IMG/VR virus record: IMGVR_UViG_3300022924_000016
Coordinates: 62,001-126,000 of that record
Source of the DNA: a virus
Strand: one strand, 5' to 3'
DNA: 64,000 bases
Below are positions 7,939 through 17,942 of the stretch, piece after piece (the stretch's first letter is position 1; the number at the start of each line of letters is the position of its first letter). Position numbers and translations under genes: made by a program. The notes below the pieces were generated by a model, which saw only the letters and a list, made by a program, of their open reading frames with translations, ran no database searches and was not told the DNA's origin.

Positions 7939-8804
7939 TGGATACGATATCAATAAACGAATTTATAGCCGAGATAGAGGCAAAATATCCTATACTTGCA
8001 GAGAGCGGAGATATAGATAAGTCCTCTATTGTATTTACTGTGATAAATGCTTTGAGAAAATTCGGAGTAAATGTACAGAATCTAAAAAGTGAATTTTTAG
8101 ATATAGATAATTCCAGAGCAATGCTTCCACAAGACTTTAAATCTTTAAGATTAGCTTATATCTTAGAACCTCTCGGATTTACAATATACGGAGACAGGCA
8201 AAATCTTACAGATAACTATGTTTATAGAGAAAGGATAGAAAATCCCGCTAGATGGAATGAACTTACGAATGAATATATGAAAAGCTGTGACACCAAAATA
8301 GTCACGGAAAAAATAACAATTAAGAGTTCCCAAATTCACACCCATTACAAACACCGTTTTTTAGAAATAGAAGGGACAGTTGAAGCAAATTCCTTAGCGG
8401 CTGACTGCCTTAATAAAAAACTTAGAGTGGACAGTCCTTACAAAGCAAGCATCTCAAACTCTATATTAAATACTAATTTCGACAAAGGTAAAGTTTATAT
8501 TCAGTATTACTCCTTACAGACAGATGAGAACGGAGACATGGTAATCCCTATATTTTCTACAGGAGCTATTTACGACTATATAGAGAATCTTGTAAAAATT
8601 GACATAACAGAGTACCTGATAAATAATAATCTGAATCCGCAAGGCATTTCACAGCTATACCAGAAGCTAGTACAAGAAACAGTTGGATTGAAATCTTTGG
8701 CAATGAAAGAGTCAAAATTTAAGGGATTGGGTAAAAATTGGAGTAAAAGTTTTTCAGAGAACAACAAGAAACACTTCTCAGGATATTTTAGATTTCCAAA
8801 ATAA
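7938..8804 (+). CDS. Connector/ring-like virion protein (288 aa)
   Basis: The N-terminus (MDTISINEFIAEIEAKYP) is helical and is followed by the segment IVFTVINALRKFGVNV and a MLPQDFKSLRLAY stretch, a layout seen in a ring protein encoded just before the muzzle in crAss-like phages. It overlaps the previous gene by one base (TAATG) and precedes the giant muzzle-like gene by 11 bases. No enzymatic motif. Exact ring number cannot be assigned. Confidence 0.6.
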   Translation: MDTISINEFIAEIEAKYPILAESGDIDKSSIVFTVINALRKFGVNVQNLKSEFLDIDNSRAMLPQDFKSLRLAYILEPLGFTIYGDRQNLTDNYVYRERIENPARWNELTNEYMKSCDTKIVTEKITIKSSQIHTHYKHRFLEIEGTVEANSLAADCLNKKLRVDSPYKASISNSILNTNFDKGKVYIQYYSLQTDENGDMVIPIFSTGAIYDYIENLVKIDITEYLINNNLNPQGISQLYQKLVQETVGLKSLAMKESKFKGLGKNWSKSFSENNKKHFSGYFRFPK

Positions 8805-8815
8805 AATTAAAAACT

Positions 8816-11800
8816 GTGCAACAGAAAAAAGAAATAAGCTTACCGCTTCGCGGAATGAACAGGGAAAATAACATAGACAGACTCCAAGATGGAGAATTTG
8901 TTTTTGCTCTTAATTCTGACACTAACGGACAGGTAACTCACAATGAACCTTCAAATTACTTAAATGTAAACTTTCCAGAGGGTTATAAAGTCATAGGTTT
9001 TAAAAAGAACGCCTTAAAAAACGTAACTTACTATTTTCTAACCAATAGAGAAACAAGCAAGTCTTCGATAGGATATGTCGAAGACTTTTTGACTTTTCAC
9101 GAAAATGAAGACCCTCAAGAAAATTGTGTAGGCTGTGGAAATGCAAACGTATTATCTGAACCTTTGGAACAGACCACACAAACAGCAGAGAACATTTACG
9201 TAGAGCTTATAAATGATAATTGTCTAGATATAGGAAAAGGTCTGAATTTCAAAGATATCTATCCTATAAAACATATTGTAATAAAAAATGAACAGTCAGG
9301 TACTACTATCTATTGGGAAGATAACTTAAATCCTCCAAGATGGTTAAACGTATCAGATACAAGCTATCTTTTTGAAGTGGAGATTCCTTGCGAGGATAAT
9401 GATATTACAAATTGTATAGACATAAAAAAACTTCTGCAATTTCCTGAACATTCTCCTCTTTCAATCCAAGCAGTATCTAGAAATGTAGGAGGTAACTTAA
9501 GAATGGGAAGTTACGAATACTTTGCATGCTATTGTGACAAAAATGGTGCTGAAATGTCAGAGTACTCTTCAAGTTCAGGAGTGATAAAAATATTCAACGA
9601 AAATGATAGAATCTTAGATTCAACTGAATTAGATGACCTGACTTCATTTTCTATAAAGTTAAATATTTTAAACTTAGACCCTAAATACAGATATTACAAG
9701 GTAGTATGTGTAGAAAGAGGCGTATTAAATTCAGATATTTTTGCCTATGAAGAGGGGATTTTCTCTACTTCAAACGATACTGTTTTGTCAACTTCTTCGG
9801 GAAGAATTTACACAAATACCCAAAGAGACAGTCTTATATCTCCTAAAAAGGAAGTACAATTAAACGATATATTTTTTAGAAAGCCTAAAATAGAAAAGGC
9901 AGAAGGTGAAGCCGTTATAGGATCGAGAAAGTATATACACGGAGTAAAAAGAAGGGAAGAAGTGAATATACAGCCTGTGGTAAATCTGCTCTCATCTCTT
10001 ATGAAGTGGCAGACAGTAATCACTAACGAGGAGTTATATAAAGATGGAGTTATTTCAGCCGATTATATGGGATATATGAGAGATGAAGTACAGCCATTTT
10101 CTTTAAGGCTTCTTTTCAAGGATGGAGGCAAGAGCTATAATTTTCCTATCATATCCAGACCAGCAAATAGTGAAGATCTCGAAACAGGATTTTCAGACCT
10201 AATGGGGGATATCTCAGGATGTGATTCAACCGACAGAGATTATAAGTGGCAGTACATAAATACAGCAAAAGTAGAAAAAACTTGCAGTATAGCCACCAGC
10301 GGTACAGAGGTAATACAAGCTGAATCTAGAGTGTGTGTAGTTCGAGGAGTTGATGAAATTAGTGCAAACACAATAGAGATAGAGTTAAATACAGAGTTTG
10401 ACAACCTAAAGGATTACATAGCGGATAATCCTAGCGTAATCATTCCTGAAATAACACCTTATCTTTTAAACCCTTACCCTGAATCTCATTGCATCCCTGT
10501 TTTTGGAACAGTTTCCACTTCAGGAAATTTGACAGAAGGGAAAAATTACATTATCTACGATTTGCAACCAGGAGATGATTTCTCAAATGTAGGTTTTACC
10601 ACAGAAGGCACGGTCTTTACAGCTACTGGAAATACGCCAGTATCATGGTCTAATCAAACAGAGGTGGAAGAGACTGTATGCGATACACCTACTCTAGATG
10701 AATTTAAAGTTTCTATCAATACTGTTGAAGGAGAATTTGTCAATAGAGAAGAATCAGCATTTCCAGAAAGCTACGAAGATTTTCCTAGCAGTTCTTGTAA
10801 CTTTTATGAAGCCAGTTCGGCAGGAGGTTATGTAAGGGATACCACTTTTGAATATCTCTATATGATGCGTTTGGGAATACCTGACAACACAAGAAAGACT
10901 GTATTGAAAAGAAGCTATAATTCTACCAATGAAGGATGCTCTTCTGCCAGCGATATCATCAACATTTCCGCAATAAATAATAATGCTCAAAGATATTTTA
11001 TAAACTACAGAGGCGGAGAAACAAGAGCAGAATTAGAAACTGCTAAAGAGGCATACTTAACAGAACTTACAGGCGTAAATGGGTTTGGAGAAAAAATTCA
11101 GTCAGGGGCTTTGTGGTTTAAAGCAAATACCCTTAATAGAAATAAATTTATATTAGAAGTATCTAAGACTCAAGAGGCTCCCGCAAATGACGACATAATA
11201 GAAACAACAGTAAATCCTACTCAAAAAGTGAGGGTTTCCCTGTTTCACAAGTGTTCTGATACACAAGCCTTCTATGGTGAGATTATTCCCATAAGAACAC
11301 AAGGGTTAAAATATAGAATAGAAAGTTATAGAAATACGGATTCTAGATTGGTCATTACAGGAACTTCGGGTTCTGCAAGCGTCATAATAAACCTAGAGTC
11401 TTACCCTATGGTTTTTGACACAGATATAGACACTACCATTAACAATTTTATGCTCGAAAACGGGACAGAGCTGGAAGAAAATGGAATAAGAATATCGATA
11501 GAAGATGGGATTATAAGTTTAAGATCGGCTATAACCCTCACAGTTAATGTAGACAACCTGGCAGGAGACCTAGACGGTACTTCTCAGAACGATATAGTAA
11601 TAATTAATAATACTGTAATTCCTCTAGTAAATCCCTTTGCTTCGGGAGATATGTTTGTAGCTATAGATCCATGGGTAAATCAAACTTTGGGACTTCCAAA
11701 AGATGACACTCAAGAAAACGGATACGATCCAGAAGCAACGCCCGTAGTAAAGTTTAGAACAGCCCCACCAGACGGATGTTTTGCTGTAGTGACAAGAGAC

Positions 11801-14800
11801 GTAACCTATGATAGAGCAACAGTTTCATGGACTTCAATAATTCTTGACAAATCTGAGAAATACTCTACCTCATGTACTTATTTTCTACCCGATAATTTAG
11901 AATGCGAACCTATACCTTACCAACAAGGGGAATTTGCCTTTTGGGAAAGTACTAGGACATATCCTGACAATAAGGACTTATACGACAGTAGCGGATTAAA
12001 AATTGAGCCTTCCGACATACCTTCTGATTTAAGAAATAAGTTTGAACAGTATTATGCCGAAGGGTTAGACGACGACAACTACTATACGCTTAAAGAAGGT
12101 GCGGATTTCCGATGTGCAAAAATACGACACCCAAAAATGCCAGATAATAGAGTAGCGCCTTTTATTGCAAATCAAGAGATGCCGTCTTTTACGGACAGTT
12201 TTATATACCCTCTAGGAGTGCATTTGGATGCTAGAGTGGTTGAGGGCATGTTAAAAATCGCAGTCAGAAATAATCTTATGACTCAGAGGGAAGCCGACAA
12301 TGTTTTCGGATTTGAAATTTTGAGAGGGGATAACACTTACAGTAAGAGTGTTATTTCAAATGGACTAATGTTTGATATGTATCAATATGACAGGGATGAC
12401 AAACAGTATCTTTATTCTAATTTTCCTTATAATGATTTAGGAGGAGATTTGTATCATAAGCCTAATAGAAGTGCAAGTAATGTAATACAGCACCCTTATC
12501 AAGGAGAAAAAAATAATAAATTTACTTATATTTCTCCTGACCTGCTACATACAAAAACTCAGCTTGGTACAGAAATTTCTATACAGGGGTACTTAAAAGG
12601 AACGGCAAAAAGTAATTTTACTGAATTAGAAGACCATCCTAAATGGACAATATTAGGAAGAAAAGCCAGAAATACAGCAACCACTCTAGCAGTTACAGAG
12701 GTTGTATTAGAAACGGCTATCAGTGTAGCAGAACTTACGTCAAGCCAGTTCTTTATGGCAGGGTTTGTTGTAGGTACAAGTTTGGGACTTGTGGGTGCCA
12801 TACTAGCAGGAGTTGCCTACGCCACGAGCGGGTTTGTAAAGTCAGGACAATACAGATATGACTGGATTAAGTCTTTTAGAGATATCGGAGCTTCTTACAA
12901 CTTTGCTTATTATGGGTACAGTTTAGGAAAGTATAACAATATTATAGTAAACAGGGATGATGCAAATTATTTCAAACCTTTAAGTATATCAAGGTATCTG
13001 CCAGACGGGGATTTCTCTCTAGTCGATACAAAAGCGGGAGAGACTTACAACATAAACAATTTCCAAAGAGAGGGATCGGTATTTCTGGCTTTAGGTGATA
13101 ATTTTTTGGAGTACTCTCAACAATACCAAAGCATAGATAACTCCAATATAAAAAACACTTCTTCAAAAGCTACTTCTAGTACTATAGGCTGTGATAAGAG
13201 AGAATTTTCTCCTGATATTGCAAGTCCCTATGTAACTATGAAAAACTATGTTCCTGACCAATATGGAGATATCGATACGGTGAGATGGCTTACGACAGGG
13301 AAGATTTTTGAATTAGGAGTATCCAACAGCTGTGAACCCGTATTTGGCGGAAACATAAATATAACAAGATTCACCTACAAAAGAAAAATACCGTTTTTTA
13401 GAAGAACTGCTTTTGGAACTCCCGATAAGACAACTTACGAGTATTCGACAGCAAGTAACATAGGATTCCCAAGATTCTACTGTGATTATGAAACAGATAC
13501 CGAATTTGACGGATTTCTAATACCTATGCCAGACATTGATTCTGACTACGAGTTTGACTGTAAGCCAGGAGGGAATAAGTTTTATATCAGGCCTTCAAAA
13601 TTCTACACAGCCTATTATAGTGTGGTAGATTTTCTAGTAGAGTCGGAGATGAACTTGAATATGAGATATGCCAATAAAGATATAAATACGCACTTCTATC
13701 CAGTAGTGCCTAATTTGGAATTCCTCACTCAAGAAAAGAACATATCTATAAAAGAGCCTAATTCTATTCTATATAGCAATGTATTTTCTTTACCTAGAAT
13801 TTACACAAATACTGTAAATCTTCCCACAAGTTATGACAGAAAAAAATGGAATCAAATATCGCAAAACGTTAATGAAATTATATGGTCAGAACTGGATAAT
13901 AGCGAATATGACAACTTTTATGATCCATACTTAGTTTATAAGCCTTTGAACTCTTATGATTTCGATACCGATTCGGGTAAATTGAAAAGCCTAAAAGAGT
14001 CTACAAGAAATCAGGCAGTTGCAAGGTTCACAGATGGGATGCAAGTTTTCAATACTGTGGACAATCTCGCAGAAAGAATAACAGCTCAGACAAAAGAACT
14101 TGGAACAGGAGGAATATTCACAACAAAACCTGTGGAGTTTGTAAAGAGTTCTCTTGGATTTACAGGTACTCAGCACCATAATGTAATTGAGACTGAATTT
14201 GGAGACATCCATATAGATTCTGAAAGAGGACAGGTTATATTCCTAAGCAATGGGGCGGATAAGATAGAAGACATGGCTTACAGCTTTTCAGGAGAGATAT
14301 CCAATATGCAGAGGTGGTTTAAGAAACAGCTTCCATTTAAAATAAAAAGATTTTTCAAAGACGCTGACATAGACAATCCGTTTCTAAAATTAGGAATTTC
14401 AGGAGGGTATGATGCAGTAAACAAAAGATTCTTTTTGACAAAATTAGATGCTGTTCCGATATCAGACTGTATTGAGTATGATCCTGAGACAGGGTTTGTA
14501 TTAAACCTGACAAATTGTGAAGGAGAAGAACCACAGCCGACCTGTTCGCTAGGTTTTACTTACAATCCAGAAACTGAGTTATGTGAAAGAGTCAGTGAAG
14601 TTTCTGCTTGCCCTGCGGGATTCATTTATAATGAAACAACCCAAATGTGTGAAAAAACAGAAGCTTGTGGTGAAGGTCTTGACTTAGTTTTTATATTAGA
14701 TGCAACTTCATCTCAGCAAGGTGCAATAGACTCCATAAAAAATGCTATATCTACAGAAATAGTTCCTGCAATCATATCTCAATTTGGAACAAATTACAGA

Positions 14801-16192
14801 TTAGGGCTTGTGGCAATAAAGGATAGGAGATTTGTAGGTGCTGCATTATTTGACAACCTTGTACCTATGACTCTTTCCAATGAATCTGCAATAAGTTCTG
14901 GGCTAGCAGGAATAGTAAGCGAAGGAGGCGGGGCAAGTCAAGAGCCTAGTGATATGGCTTTAGAAGCTGTTCTTAACAACACAGGAGAAATTGATCCTTT
15001 GGGTACACCAATAGCAGGCTCTATAACAATAGGCACATTCCGACCTACTTCTTCAAAAGCTATCATACTTGTAACAGACAGCTTGCCATCAGGTTTAAAT
15101 GATAATTACAGATTAGAAGATTGGTTGCATGCTGATCAGTTGGCGGACGAAGCTTCAAATAAGCAAATACAGATATTTCCTTATCTCACTTCTCCAACTC
15201 AGGCAAATCCTATACCCCCAGGAGTTAATCCACCGAATGTAACTTATCTTATGCAAAACTATGCTAACAAAACGGGAGGAACTTACTATTTTGCACCAAA
15301 CGGCTTGAATATAAGTGACGGTGTAGTAGATGCAATTCAAAGTGTTGGATGCGAGGTAGAGGAGGTTCCACCTGAATGTTCTTCAAATTGCGAAATATTA
15401 GAAGGAATGTGCACTTGTATTTTCACGGAAACTCCTACTTATGAAGACATAAGAATACCTATTGAAGTTTCAAATCCTGAATACTTTGAAGATAGATCTT
15501 GGACTATAAGCTATAAATTTGAAAGAAAAGGATGGAACAGCTATTTTAGCTCAACTCCAAATTACTACAATTCCCATCAAGATTTTTTCCAAGCGGGATT
15601 TAATTCAAATCAGTCAAAACTGTGGTCACACACTTTGGAGAATACTTCCTTTCAAGTCTTTCAAGGAGAATTAAAACCTTTCTTAGTAGAGACAGTTTAT
15701 GCAAATAAAAATGCAAGCAAGCTTTTAGATAACTTAAGTATAAATTCAGAAGCTTTGAGATATCAAGACAACTGGTCATATTCAGAGTGGGCGAATAAAG
15801 GGTTTAATAAAGCCATTATTTATAATAATACAAATAACTCGGGAAAACTAAACTTGAAAGAGCAAAAAACAGTCTCTGATATAAGAAAATATCCGATAAC
15901 AAACCCTGATAACACTCAAGACATCTTATTTGTTCAACAAGATGAGAAACAGCACATAAACTATTTCTATAACCGCGTAAAAAAAGAGAACAGAAATATT
16001 CCGCAATGGACTTGGGATGATAACAATATCTACAGAGAGATTGACAGAAGAGCGGTAAATTTCGCAAATAAAAAACTTCTAGAAAGAATGAGAGGAGATT
16101 CATTCATAATAAGACTTGAAAATGATTTAGAGTCTAGATTTAAGATTAATTACAAAAACACAGAAAACGATGCCACCTATTACGACAATTAA
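8816..16192 (+). CDS. Giant muzzle-like tail protein with vWA domain (2458 aa)
   Basis: GTG start at 8816; no nearer ATG fits. The N-terminus (LPLRGMNRENNIDRLQDGEF, then NEPSNYL and a YKVIGFKK strand) resembles the crAss-like stabilisation/muzzle protein that plugs the short tail. Residues about 1300-1342 form a hydrophobic Gly/Ala-rich stretch that could enter a membrane. Residues about 1905-1950 have two CxxGFxYNxxTxxCE repeats. At about 1955-2178 there is a vWA fold: metal-site DATSS at D1962, GGGASQEPSDMALEA, and KAIILVTDS. The tail (about 2180-2458) resumes virion-type sequence. The vWA part probably is an inserted adhesion module. It overlaps the next gene by 23 bases. Confidence 0.75.
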   Translation: MQQKKEISLPLRGMNRENNIDRLQDGEFVFALNSDTNGQVTHNEPSNYLNVNFPEGYKVIGFKKNALKNVTYYFLTNRETSKSSIGYVEDFLTFHENEDPQENCVGCGNANVLSEPLEQTTQTAENIYVELINDNCLDIGKGLNFKDIYPIKHIVIKNEQSGTTIYWEDNLNPPRWLNVSDTSYLFEVEIPCEDNDITNCIDIKKLLQFPEHSPLSIQAVSRNVGGNLRMGSYEYFACYCDKNGAEMSEYSSSSGVIKIFNENDRILDSTELDDLTSFSIKLNILNLDPKYRYYKVVCVERGVLNSDIFAYEEGIFSTSNDTVLSTSSGRIYTNTQRDSLISPKKEVQLNDIFFRKPKIEKAEGEAVIGSRKYIHGVKRREEVNIQPVVNLLSSLMKWQTVITNEELYKDGVISADYMGYMRDEVQPFSLRLLFKDGGKSYNFPIISRPANSEDLETGFSDLMGDISGCDSTDRDYKWQYINTAKVEKTCSIATSGTEVIQAESRVCVVRGVDEISANTIEIELNTEFDNLKDYIADNPSVIIPEITPYLLNPYPESHCIPVFGTVSTSGNLTEGKNYIIYDLQPGDDFSNVGFTTEGTVFTATGNTPVSWSNQTEVEETVCDTPTLDEFKVSINTVEGEFVNREESAFPESYEDFPSSSCNFYEASSAGGYVRDTTFEYLYMMRLGIPDNTRKTVLKRSYNSTNEGCSSASDIINISAINNNAQRYFINYRGGETRAELETAKEAYLTELTGVNGFGEKIQSGALWFKANTLNRNKFILEVSKTQEAPANDDIIETTVNPTQKVRVSLFHKCSDTQAFYGEIIPIRTQGLKYRIESYRNTDSRLVITGTSGSASVIINLESYPMVFDTDIDTTINNFMLENGTELEENGIRISIEDGIISLRSAITLTVNVDNLAGDLDGTSQNDIVIINNTVIPLVNPFASGDMFVAIDPWVNQTLGLPKDDTQENGYDPEATPVVKFRTAPPDGCFAVVTRDVTYDRATVSWTSIILDKSEKYSTSCTYFLPDNLECEPIPYQQGEFAFWESTRTYPDNKDLYDSSGLKIEPSDIPSDLRNKFEQYYAEGLDDDNYYTLKEGADFRCAKIRHPKMPDNRVAPFIANQEMPSFTDSFIYPLGVHLDARVVEGMLKIAVRNNLMTQREADNVFGFEILRGDNTYSKSVISNGLMFDMYQYDRDDKQYLYSNFPYNDLGGDLYHKPNRSASNVIQHPYQGEKNNKFTYISPDLLHTKTQLGTEISIQGYLKGTAKSNFTELEDHPKWTILGRKARNTATTLAVTEVVLETAISVAELTSSQFFMAGFVVGTSLGLVGAILAGVAYATSGFVKSGQYRYDWIKSFRDIGASYNFAYYGYSLGKYNNIIVNRDDANYFKPLSISRYLPDGDFSLVDTKAGETYNINNFQREGSVFLALGDNFLEYSQQYQSIDNSNIKNTSSKATSSTIGCDKREFSPDIASPYVTMKNYVPDQYGDIDTVRWLTTGKIFELGVSNSCEPVFGGNINITRFTYKRKIPFFRRTAFGTPDKTTYEYSTASNIGFPRFYCDYETDTEFDGFLIPMPDIDSDYEFDCKPGGNKFYIRPSKFYTAYYSVVDFLVESEMNLNMRYANKDINTHFYPVVPNLEFLTQEKNISIKEPNSILYSNVFSLPRIYTNTVNLPTSYDRKKWNQISQNVNEIIWSELDNSEYDNFYDPYLVYKPLNSYDFDTDSGKLKSLKESTRNQAVARFTDGMQVFNTVDNLAERITAQTKELGTGGIFTTKPVEFVKSSLGFTGTQHHNVIETEFGDIHIDSERGQVIFLSNGADKIEDMAYSFSGEISNMQRWFKKQLPFKIKRFFKDADIDNPFLKLGISGGYDAVNKRFFLTKLDAVPISDCIEYDPETGFVLNLTNCEGEEPQPTCSLGFTYNPETELCERVSEVSACPAGFIYNETTQMCEKTEACGEGLDLVFILDATSSQQGAIDSIKNAISTEIVPAIISQFGTNYRLGLVAIKDRRFVGAALFDNLVPMTLSNESAISSGLAGIVSEGGGASQEPSDMALEAVLNNTGEIDPLGTPIAGSITIGTFRPTSSKAIILVTDSLPSGLNDNYRLEDWLHADQLADEASNKQIQIFPYLTSPTQANPIPPGVNPPNVTYLMQNYANKTGGTYYFAPNGLNISDGVVDAIQSVGCEVEEVPPECSSNCEILEGMCTCIFTETPTYEDIRIPIEVSNPEYFEDRSWTISYKFERKGWNSYFSSTPNYYNSHQDFFQAGFNSNQSKLWSHTLENTSFQVFQGELKPFLVETVYANKNASKLLDNLSINSEALRYQDNWSYSEWANKGFNKAIIYNNTNNSGKLNLKEQKTVSDIRKYPITNPDNTQDILFVQQDEKQHINYFYNRVKKENRNIPQWTWDDNNIYREIDRRAVNFANKKLLERMRGDSFIIRLENDLESRFKINYKNTENDATYYDN

Positions 16193-17942
16193 GTCTTTTC
16201 AGAATGACCCTTATGAGCAGTATACCCGAAAAGTGGCATCGGCAGAAAGTGGAGAAAAAACAACCGCCAAAAATCCTTTCGGTGCGGCGGGACTTTTCCA
16301 ATTTGTACCTTCTACTTGGAGAAATCTTACTCAAAAATATAATCTGAATTACTCTCAAGATGACAGGCTAGACCCCGAAAAATCTAAGCAGGTAATGAAA
16401 CTGTTCACGGAAGAGAATAAAAAACAGCTTTCTAAAAGATTAGGTAGGCAACCTGATGACTACGAACTTTATCTGGCACATGGGTTTGGAGCGGCAGGAG
16501 CGGGAAGATTAATCGAAGGTGTAAATAAGAACCCAAACATAAGAACAGATCAATTTTTCTCTCCCATAATTTTAAAGCAGAACAGAACCCTTTTATATAA
16601 CAAAGACGGTTCTGCAAAAACTTTAGGAGATATAAGCAACCACTTCAAGGCAAAGATGAGTGCGCCTGTAACAAGGTATACAAATAGTGAAAAACAAATA
16701 ACACCACAAGAAACAGTCCAAAACCTTCAAGAAGTTAATAACAGATTAACAGATTTGGTATTTACCAAAGAACTCCCTAATTTTGCAGGAACTTCCTATA
16801 TTCCCGACGAGGATGAAAATATACAAAAACTTGAACAAAAACAGGCGGAAAAAGAAATAATAAGAGAAAAGGAAGTCGTAGTACAACAAGCACCTCAAGA
16901 AGAGTCTCAACCTATTCAAGAAGATACTACAGAATACTATATAGATCCCAATCAAACTTACGCTGAAATAGACAGTTTCTTACAAATGCAAAAAGGGGGA
17001 ACTCTATACGTAGATAATACTAATGACCCAAGATATCAAGCGTACCAAGATAGTTTATATCTATATGAAGAGAACAGACAGACTAAAGAAGATATGCAGA
17101 AAAGACCTTTAGTGTATATGGGAAGCTTGAGAGACGTTGATAATAGTAATAACGGAAGAGTTTTTGATATGAGCGTTACTGAGGATGATAACGGAAGACA
17201 AATCACAGGCATAAACCCAATTTCCCGTACAACTTTTAAGAACACCATAAAAAATCCGATACAAGGTAGACCTGATATAAACACTCAAATTTCAATAGGT
17301 AATTACAAAAAGCCAGAACAAACAGTTACTATAAAAAATAAAGCAGGTTATCAACCAAAAGCCGAAATTTACAAACAACAAAGAGAAATACAAAGTACAG
17401 TCTCAAAAGTAGAGGAGCAAGGAGTAGCCCAAGTTTATAATAACATTGTACCTCAAGCAAGTTTAGAAGTATTACCAAATGCTCAAATACCAAACAGTTT
17501 CAGCCTATCAGAATACAATGAGAGAATGAATAATGCTCAAGGCTATGGTTCGGGTAGGTATGATGAAAACGCAGACATTCTGAAAGCTGAGAGAGCTTTG
17601 GATTATCAAGAGAAATACAACCAAGATATAGAAAGGCGTTACAACAATCCCGAAGCTCAAAATAACCCAAAGGCTCAAGAAAGGTATAATACTTTGAGAA
17701 ATTACCTGAATATAACTCCAAACTATCAAATAGGAGGAGAAATACCGACCTCACCTTTGGGTATGTGGCAATATCCAAATCAAACAGTAAGAGTACCGAG
17801 CGGGAACATAACAATGAATTTTATGAAACACCCTATAGAGGCAATTTCAGAACAAACAGGTGAAAGAGTAGTGTTAAGACCCAATGAAAACTACTCTTTC
17901 AAAAATACAACATCCGTAATAGAAAAACCCATAAGACTATGA
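16170..17942 (+). CDS. Virion protein with lytic transglycosylase domain (590 aa)
   Basis: The N-terminal 130 residues form a soluble lytic transglycosylase (SLT, lysozyme-like) domain: catalytic Glu in VASAESGE (E26), GAAGLFQFVPSTWR (39-52), and YELYLAHGFGAAGAGRLI. It would open peptidoglycan locally during DNA entry. The rest is Gln/Asn-rich and has MQKGGTLYVD (about residue 273), followed by NDPRYQAYQDSL, and YQIGGE (about 519), related to motifs in the next protein. It overlaps both neighbours (23 and 4 bases), which suggests coupled translation. Confidence 0.8.
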   Translation: MPPITTIKSFQNDPYEQYTRKVASAESGEKTTAKNPFGAAGLFQFVPSTWRNLTQKYNLNYSQDDRLDPEKSKQVMKLFTEENKKQLSKRLGRQPDDYELYLAHGFGAAGAGRLIEGVNKNPNIRTDQFFSPIILKQNRTLLYNKDGSAKTLGDISNHFKAKMSAPVTRYTNSEKQITPQETVQNLQEVNNRLTDLVFTKELPNFAGTSYIPDEDENIQKLEQKQAEKEIIREKEVVVQQAPQEESQPIQEDTTEYYIDPNQTYAEIDSFLQMQKGGTLYVDNTNDPRYQAYQDSLYLYEENRQTKEDMQKRPLVYMGSLRDVDNSNNGRVFDMSVTEDDNGRQITGINPISRTTFKNTIKNPIQGRPDINTQISIGNYKKPEQTVTIKNKAGYQPKAEIYKQQREIQSTVSKVEEQGVAQVYNNIVPQASLEVLPNAQIPNSFSLSEYNERMNNAQGYGSGRYDENADILKAERALDYQEKYNQDIERRYNNPEAQNNPKAQERYNTLRNYLNITPNYQIGGEIPTSPLGMWQYPNQTVRVPSGNITMNFMKHPIEAISEQTGERVVLRPNENYSFKNTTSVIEKPIRL

